Shown here piece by piece: positions 57,650-64,000 of a stretch of DNA of 64,000 nucleotides. The stretch is from Sipunculus nudus. Lineage: Eukaryota > Annelida > Sipuncula > Golfingiida > Sipunculidae. Position 1 is the stretch's first letter. Every line of letters begins with the position of its first letter. The notes beneath the pieces are model-generated. The model was given only the letters and a program-made list of their open reading frames with translations, had not been told where the DNA came from and searched no databases. The stretch lies in assembly GCA_026874595.1 (NCBI GenBank), contig CM049319.1:21439601-21503600 (forward strand), given 5' to 3'. The translations under genes and the position numbers were made by a program.

Positions 57650-59850
57650 GGATCAGCTGACACAAAGTCCTATAATTTTTATGGATAAACCATTATTCCG
57701 AGTCTGTATATAGGATATTGATAAAATATGATTATTATGAATGGATTATGAATAAAATATAAACATTTATATACCATTATTATAAAGATTAAACACAATT
57801 TTTGCAAACGGATAACAGAGCCAGTTATATGAGGGTATACAGCATTGAAATCAGCGATCGATGAAATTTGATTATTTATGCATGGGCATTAAAGTATTTT
57901 TTTGGGGGTTGTGACTTCGCTCTTTACACAGCGATTTAACTATAGGCCTACTTCCTATATCGTAAGCGCTGTTTGTTATATATGACCTTGTATCCTAAAT
58001 TGCAACACCAGAGGGGAGCACTGTATTTTTGTCCAATCAGATGAGACCTTGTGCTGGAAGATAGAGCCAAGCGGGAATACACGGAGCAAATCATGTTCAT
58101 TCGTTTTGAGTGACATCTCATCGCCCCGGTAACCGTCTAAACAGGCCACAGGCTCAGAGAGAATTGCCCAAGACGTGGTTTGCTTAGGGCCTTGGGCACA
58201 TGGGATTCCCGGTCGGTGAGCTGTAATTCAAACGAAACATAACATCAAAGGCTGCGTGCACACCTCGCTTGCTAGTTTCAGTTCTGCAAACAACAGATAC
58301 ATGTCTACGCTTACAGAGTCATGTCATAATCGAATCGGTCGATGATGCGAGAATACAGAGGGAGCAATTAAAATTCGACCGTAAACTGATATAAACCGGC
58401 CCTTGAAGCGCAGCTATGGGCGGAGCCAGGATGCCTGTCGAGTGTTTGTTTATTGGCATCTGGTTGGCTGCTTGTCACATCACGCGCACGTTTCTTTCAG
58501 CGTACAACGAACCGCCATCTGGTGTCTAAATATATCATAAACGGTTAGCGCTGGCAGCGTGAAAATCAGTTGCTTCTTTAGAAGCGCAAGATTTCCGCTG
58601 CCTCGGGAGCGTTGGGTGTGACTGGCACAAATCATTAAATATTAGAAATCCAGAGTTAACAAATCCAGAATTTCTATTGCACCTTTTCTGTATTCAGCTT
58701 TACAAATAGGGTCAACTGTATGTTTAATACCTTGAAGAGAACTTGTAATCTATGACCTGACCTATACTTTGAAGATTGTATTTAGTTTTACCTGACCTAT
58801 AGTTTGAAGCCTGCATTTAGCTTCATGTGAACTGTAACGTTTCATATTCTGACTGCGGTTTTTGATACATCAGTGCTCAGTATAATACGAATCTGTATAA
58901 CTTTCAGTGCGTGGGACCGAATGAGAACATTGGATCGGCGAAAACAGTTCTTTGTGCTCAATTAGAATGGTCTTTATAGATTTAACATTATGACCGCTAT
59001 AATTATTCCCGGACGTGATCTGAATTAAAAGACGCTGGAGTAGTACGCTTTTAAGGTGTCACGTGATTACTAATTGATCATGGGTCATCATGAGACTGAT
59101 ATAAATCAAACTAGTCACGATCCTGATACAACAACAGGCAACAAAAACATGAATTCACATTGATATATCTATACAATATCTTCCTCATAGAGTCGTGACC
59201 GGAAATTGCATATTTTTTTTTGGTTTTTGTTTTAAATGAGAAAATTGATCAATATCTCAAGCAAGCCTGTATTACACGGTAGGCTGCATGTTGCATGTTT
59301 TATATAACACACACACGCATATGATAATGTCCCTATATATTCATATCTGAATTTCGAAGGATATACGCGTGACTACGTTCGTGGTATGCATATCCTGTGA
59401 TGAGTACAGATGAAATAATAAATAAGGAGGATATCATTTCGCGTCATGCTTGTCACTTAAAAAGAGGTACTTTATAATATTAGGGATTCTATCGTGAAGG
59501 TTTTCAGTCTATGTGATATGTGATAATCGAACTAACTATATATGTTCTGTTTCGTAATTAAGGAATAAACTTTCGTTTCTGCAGTGCAACCAAACTGAAA
59601 AAATATAATTTTAATATTAAATTAAATATTTAAATAAACTGAACTAAAAGCCTGATACAAATTATTTGCCACCCTACTATTTGTGAGTAAAACGAATTTT
59701 GTCAAGTCATCGCTTACTTATGTACACAAGCTGGTTTTTATGAGCTGTTTGCCGTATAATTACGTCTTTTAACCCCTATCCTCTTTCCCACAGAGGGGTG
59801 CCTAATTTTAAGCTCAACTGCTGAAAGAATCTGAGCTATAACGAACACTT
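57650..59850. other. Unexplained stretch
   Basis: 2.2 kb without a recognised gene, RNA or repeat. 58130-58560 is less AT-rich than its surroundings, but I see no splice-supported frame. Confidence 0.4.
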
Positions 59851-60049
59851 TTTGCCCGTCTGTCCGTCCGTTAACAGAGCACAAATCGTAACCGTAAGTC
59901 CCAGTAACCTCCCGGGAGGTCCTTTGAAAATCTCGGAAACCTAAAACTAGGTCACTGCGACCTATACTCTCCGAGTTATGGGGCGTGATTTGGAACCCAA
60001 GAATAATTAAGAAAATTGATACAAAATATCCTGTGTCTCAATAATTAAT

Positions 60050-60400
60050 GCATCTATTGCCACGAATCTTACTTTGAATATTGATCATGACTAGTTTCAT
60101 CACTTCCAGAAGTATGACGGCGCCATCCGTATTTTTCGATTTGTCAAATAACAGCAAGTTGTCAGTTTCTTATCTCTTGGTTCATCTAATGTCCTGAGAC
60201 CTCATGCAATTATTGATCGTGATTAGTTTTGTCAGTTTACGAAGATTGGTGGCACCACCTGTATATTTTTAACTGTCTAATTACAGCAGGGATGTCAGTT
60301 TCCCATGTGTGGTTTCATAGAGTGTCCTTAAACATAATATGTTTTACTGATCATGACTAGTTTCATCAGTTCCTTAAGACAGTTGCCGCCCGAAACCTGG
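60050..60400. repeat. Tandem repeat, three diverged units of about 130-150 bp
   Basis: Each unit contains TGATC(A/G)TGA(C/T)TAGTTT(C/T)(A/G)TCA and a GG(C/T)(A/G)(C/G)CA/GCCGCC segment, followed in the first two by a CAGCA...TGTCAGTTTC string. The style (short units with GGTGGC-type motifs) resembles the array at 40255-41380. Confidence 0.65.
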
Positions 60401-61260
60401 TGTGTTCATTGATCATAAGCGGGTGCCCTTTAGTAATCACCCTGTTGTTCCGTATATTCATCTTATTGTCTGTCTGTCCATCCATCCGTCCACAAATTCG
60501 TTACCGGATGTTAATAACTCCAGTTTGGATTGGTATATAGATTGCAAATTTGAATAATGTAAACTTATACTCCACATACTGCTCACCTGCCAATAGCGGA
60601 AGAAACTCTAGGATTTTTGGGTCACAAGGTCAAAAATCAAGGTCGCAGGGCCCCATCCGTTCACAAATTACTTTATATACGATAACTCTGGTTTGGAGAT
60701 ACAGATTGGCTTCATACATGATTTATTAATGGCCCACCACTTAAGCAAGAAGCATTTTGATTTCAGGGTCACGGGGTCACAGAGGAGGGCCAAAGGACTC
60801 CCATCTTAAAAATATCGTAGAAGTATTGTAAATACTTAAATAGCAAAATTAACCAGAGAGATACCAAAGCCTTTTAAAATATGTAGGTAATGCAATAAAA
60901 TAAAATTATCACATTGATGGATGGAGGTCATGGTCACATGACTACCTCAAATCTGCTGATTGGTTATTCAGTGTCATAAATATTTTTTTCAAATATAGCT
61001 ACCAAAGGGAGGCTTTCATTGTAGATGGTGAACCAATGAAAGAGATCATGCCACGTGACCAAGAATTTCAGAAGAAAAATGAAAGAGTTATATATATATA
61101 TATATATATATAAACGCTCTTTTTTTTAATTTTTATTATATCATGCTATGCCATTAGTCTCTCGACAGATATACTGTCTTACTGTAGTCATATTCAAGGT
61201 AAACAATGCTGCCACAAGCCATGTACCGCTCATGAGATTTTGGTAACACAAAAAAGTAAT
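60401..61260. other. Non-coding stretch
   Basis: (TA)n at about 61088-61112. No gene recognised. Confidence 0.45.

Positions 61261-61261
<1 letters not shown>

Positions 61262-61280
<19 letters not shown>
61262..61280. repeat. Poly(C) tract followed by poly(A)
   Basis: About 19 C followed by 12 or more A. Confidence 0.9.
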
Positions 61281-61291
<11 letters not shown>

Positions 61292-63333
61292 AAATTATTG
61301 TCATAAATCACGTGAATAGACTTACTTTCATGTATTATGGAACGCGGTTTATGACAAGAATCATATCGCATATATAGTTTGTCTATTCTCCACAGAACCA
61401 TAGATATCCGTTACAGTCATGACATGGTTATGCATGAATTCATAACGGGCTATGACTTGCAGTTTGGAGGACACTTGACTGCAGTGATGTTTATTGTGTT
61501 TTTTTTTCGTGTGATGTAAATTGTATTTTTTTTGTGATGAATATTGTCCACATTTTTAGGGACTCACATTCGGACTTGGACTCGGAGTTAAGGCCTCAAG
61601 TCCATCTCAAGTCCAATAGAAATAAACTCTGTCACATATTATAAAGATTTATGTGCATGTGCGAAATACTAACAGTATGTTACAAACTAATAACACTATA
61701 TATACCAAGCTTTGTTGATCGTCGAGAGCTATAAATGTGATTAACCATTTTATTTAAATGTGTGAACTAACTTTTAAATGTACATGCTTATCTGAAGATT
61801 TCCATTTTAAATTTTTTTCTCAAGATATTTTTTACTGGATTTTGACATGAATTCGGGTTCCAAATGACTCGGACTTGAAGGAGATGGATTTGGACTAGAA
61901 TCTCAAGGTAAACGAATGGCCTGGACTTTGGGTGGGGCCATAGAGCATGGAAGACGTTATTTATAGGGCGAATGCGTTGTTTTTCAGATGTTGTATCCAA
62001 ATTAGACTAGACAACAGACCAAAAAATGTGAATATACATGGGACTGGATCCAGATTCACATATTATATATATTGTTTTAATTTAGGTACGAGTCTGCATT
62101 TGCATCAGTTTTAGTTTAAAAACACTATATGATTCATATATTTAATAAAGCTTAAACAAGAAACAGAATTGGTGTCTTGTTGACATTATGACATATAAGA
62201 ACAATATCGAATCATTTGTTATACAAAACGTACTATTAGAAAGAATATTTTTGTTTTATATTTATTGTTATGATTATTATTATATTTACAATGCCATATG
62301 GTATGGCAGAGATGAGAAAAGATAAAGATATACATCATCTGACTTACGAATATAAAACAAACCTATACATGTATGTACGTGTTGAAATATTTATTAATTT
62401 ACAAAACGATGTCTTATATATGTTGTGACATTGGAAAAAAACGGTATGCAAAATCCCTCTTACCTCCAAGTCTTAAAATTTCACACATGCACACCTCAGC
62501 AGTAACTTCACGGACTGGTTCCTTGGGAGGATACTGGGCGGTTAAAACACATACCGCCTGCCGGCGATGATTCACCGCCTAGTTCATTCAAGCGTGTTGT
62601 CTGCTGAACCTTTTCGCGATGAGCCTAATTCGGTTATAATACAGGTTGGCATGTATCCCAGACAAAATACGCCAATAATATTCACTCAACTATCACAGCT
62701 ATACCACGTACACAGTGCACGTTAGCTTGCTCTCTATTCATGTTACGAATGTCATCCATGCATGTCACATATTGAGGATCTGCATTTTTTACAAGCCTTA
62801 TCCCAGCATTCTCATATGTATTGACAATTGAAGTGTGCTTACTCAATGGTTAATCATACCAGCTTCTTTTTGGGCACATATTTTAGATTAACAAGTGCAT
62901 GACGACTGACCAAGGATCTATCTACATACTGCACGAGTTTCTAAAACGACATATCGGTACATATTATTTACCTAGTCACAAGGGAAAACTGCCTTAATGT
63001 TTGCTGCATGGGTTTGAGAGTTATTCCTGTACGGTTCAGGTCACACGGCCAAACGATACATGGCACCAAGACTCGAAGCAGGGACTAAATAGAATTAATT
63101 ATATACATCTTCATACCTTAATAAAACATTGCGCCTTCCATGGTCGCTGCAAGGCGGACCGCCAACAACGCCTCCGTAAAGGCAATTTATGTAATCAAAC
63201 AGCCATTGTATATGACCTTCACTTGACATCCAGCGTCCTGCTTGTTTTGTATTCATCAAGGATAAGCACGTGATAGGCCTATATATTTAACCATGACAAG
63301 CTGTCAACGCCCGTTAGAAACTTTACATAAAGA
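61281..63333. other. Unexplained stretch
   Basis: GACTTGGACTCGGA-like strings occur near 61572 and, in related form, near 61870, perhaps an old inverted-repeat element. No gene recognised. Confidence 0.4.
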
Positions 63334-63582
63334 CCTCTATATAAACAATGAACTGTTACACATTCTGCATGTTCGACAGTATAAAAACGATTTAATGGCT
63401 TATTTACGAAGACGAAAAACATTTAGTATTATTCAAATTATTTCAATTTCCTCTATATAAACAATGAACTGTTGCACATTCTGCATGTTCGACAGTATAA
63501 AAACTATTTAATGGCTTATTTACGAAGACTAAAAACATTTAGTATTATTCAAATTATTTTATTCAAATTATTTCAATTTCCC
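63334..63582. repeat. Two-unit tandem duplication, 116-bp period
   Basis: Units from 63334 and 63450 both begin CCTCTATATAAACAATGAAC and differ at a few bases only (TTACACATT/TTGCACATT, AACGAT/AACTAT). A shorter duplication of TTATTCAAATTATTT follows at 63546-63575. Confidence 0.92.
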
Positions 63583-64000
63583 CTTTTTGTCGTTTATCTT
63601 GATTCATGAAATTAATCTCCTTTGAACTCGTTCACAATATATATAGTCTGTTCCACCTGTTGATGCCCATTGATATTCGGAGATTATTCTATTAAGCTTA
63701 AATATCATTTAACTCTAAAAAGCTGATGAGGGACCAAAGGCCTAATATGGAATGAAATATGAACAACATTTATATTTTGCAACCCTCTGGTTCTTCTGAA
63801 ATCTTGTTGGCAACTGACATGGCGTCTGTCATGGGTTGTTAGCCGCACTTTGACAGTTGCATTTTTAAGAATATTTATGGCGCTAAACTACAAATCAGAA
63901 GCTTTTAATGTTGTTATTCATTTGAGCATGTGACAAATGACCTTGACCTTGATGAATAGGATTGAGATATTGTAACAAAATTGTTTATTCAGATATTAAT
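63583..64000. other. No gene seen at the right edge
   Basis: AT-rich sequence with a GACCTTGACCTTGA string near 63940; nothing further recognised. Confidence 0.4.

Overview
The window is AT-rich animal nuclear DNA with introns bounded by GT/AG, TATA promoters, non-LTR retrotransposons, a Penelope-like element, Ty3-type LTR elements, MITEs, tRNA-derived SINEs and many microsatellites. A histone H1 relic that keeps the metazoan replication-histone 3' stem-loop confirms a metazoan. The repeat mix, a short Reeler-domain gene and the many long poly(C)/poly(G) runs suggest a lophotrochozoan, probably a mollusc or bivalve. That is inference; no species can be read from the sequence.

Three spliced protein genes can be supported, all on the minus strand. 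Two are paralogues at 7108-8690 and 24454-26250. Each has a non-coding first exon behind a TATA box, a 58-nt second exon that begins exactly with the ATG, and one long last exon. They encode unrecognised proteins of 175 and 188 aa: a hydrophobic N-terminus, a very Lys/Gln-rich block, a Ser/Thr/Asn/Asp-rich block, and a shared C-terminus CCFFD(V/T)EL. A decayed third copy of the last exon lies at about 16740-16910. A promoter-upstream fragment of the same unit, without a gene, lies at 38340-38505. This small local family is the best candidate here for something undescribed. The third gene (47980-53413) encodes a 197-aa secreted or membrane-anchored Reeler-domain protein in four exons; every junction keeps the frame.

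Layout: 1-2720, 3' end of a Ty3-like LTR retrotransposon (RT, RNase H, polypurine tract, LTR). 3011-3545, histone H1 pseudogene. 3576-4175, CpG-rich inverted-repeat element. 5530-6830, repeats R1 and R2, present again at 17440-19045. 7018-9145, gene A and its upstream block. 9303-12685, tandem repeats and a solo LTR. 14683-16709, Penelope-like element with 480-bp inverted arms between two (AT)n tracts. 21647-22444, non-autonomous Harbinger-type element. 24325-26690, gene B. 28380-31930, decayed LINE. 32860-43290, microsatellites, SINEs, tandem repeats and a second LINE fragment. 46000-47475, 19-bp minisatellite. 47841-53413, Reeler gene. 54064-57645, small inverted-repeat elements and a SINE. 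57650-64000, mostly unexplained AT-rich DNA with two tandem repeats.

There is no operon-like organisation. Expressed capacity seems limited to the three genes; the rest is mobile-element debris, tandem repeats and sequence in which nothing was recognised.
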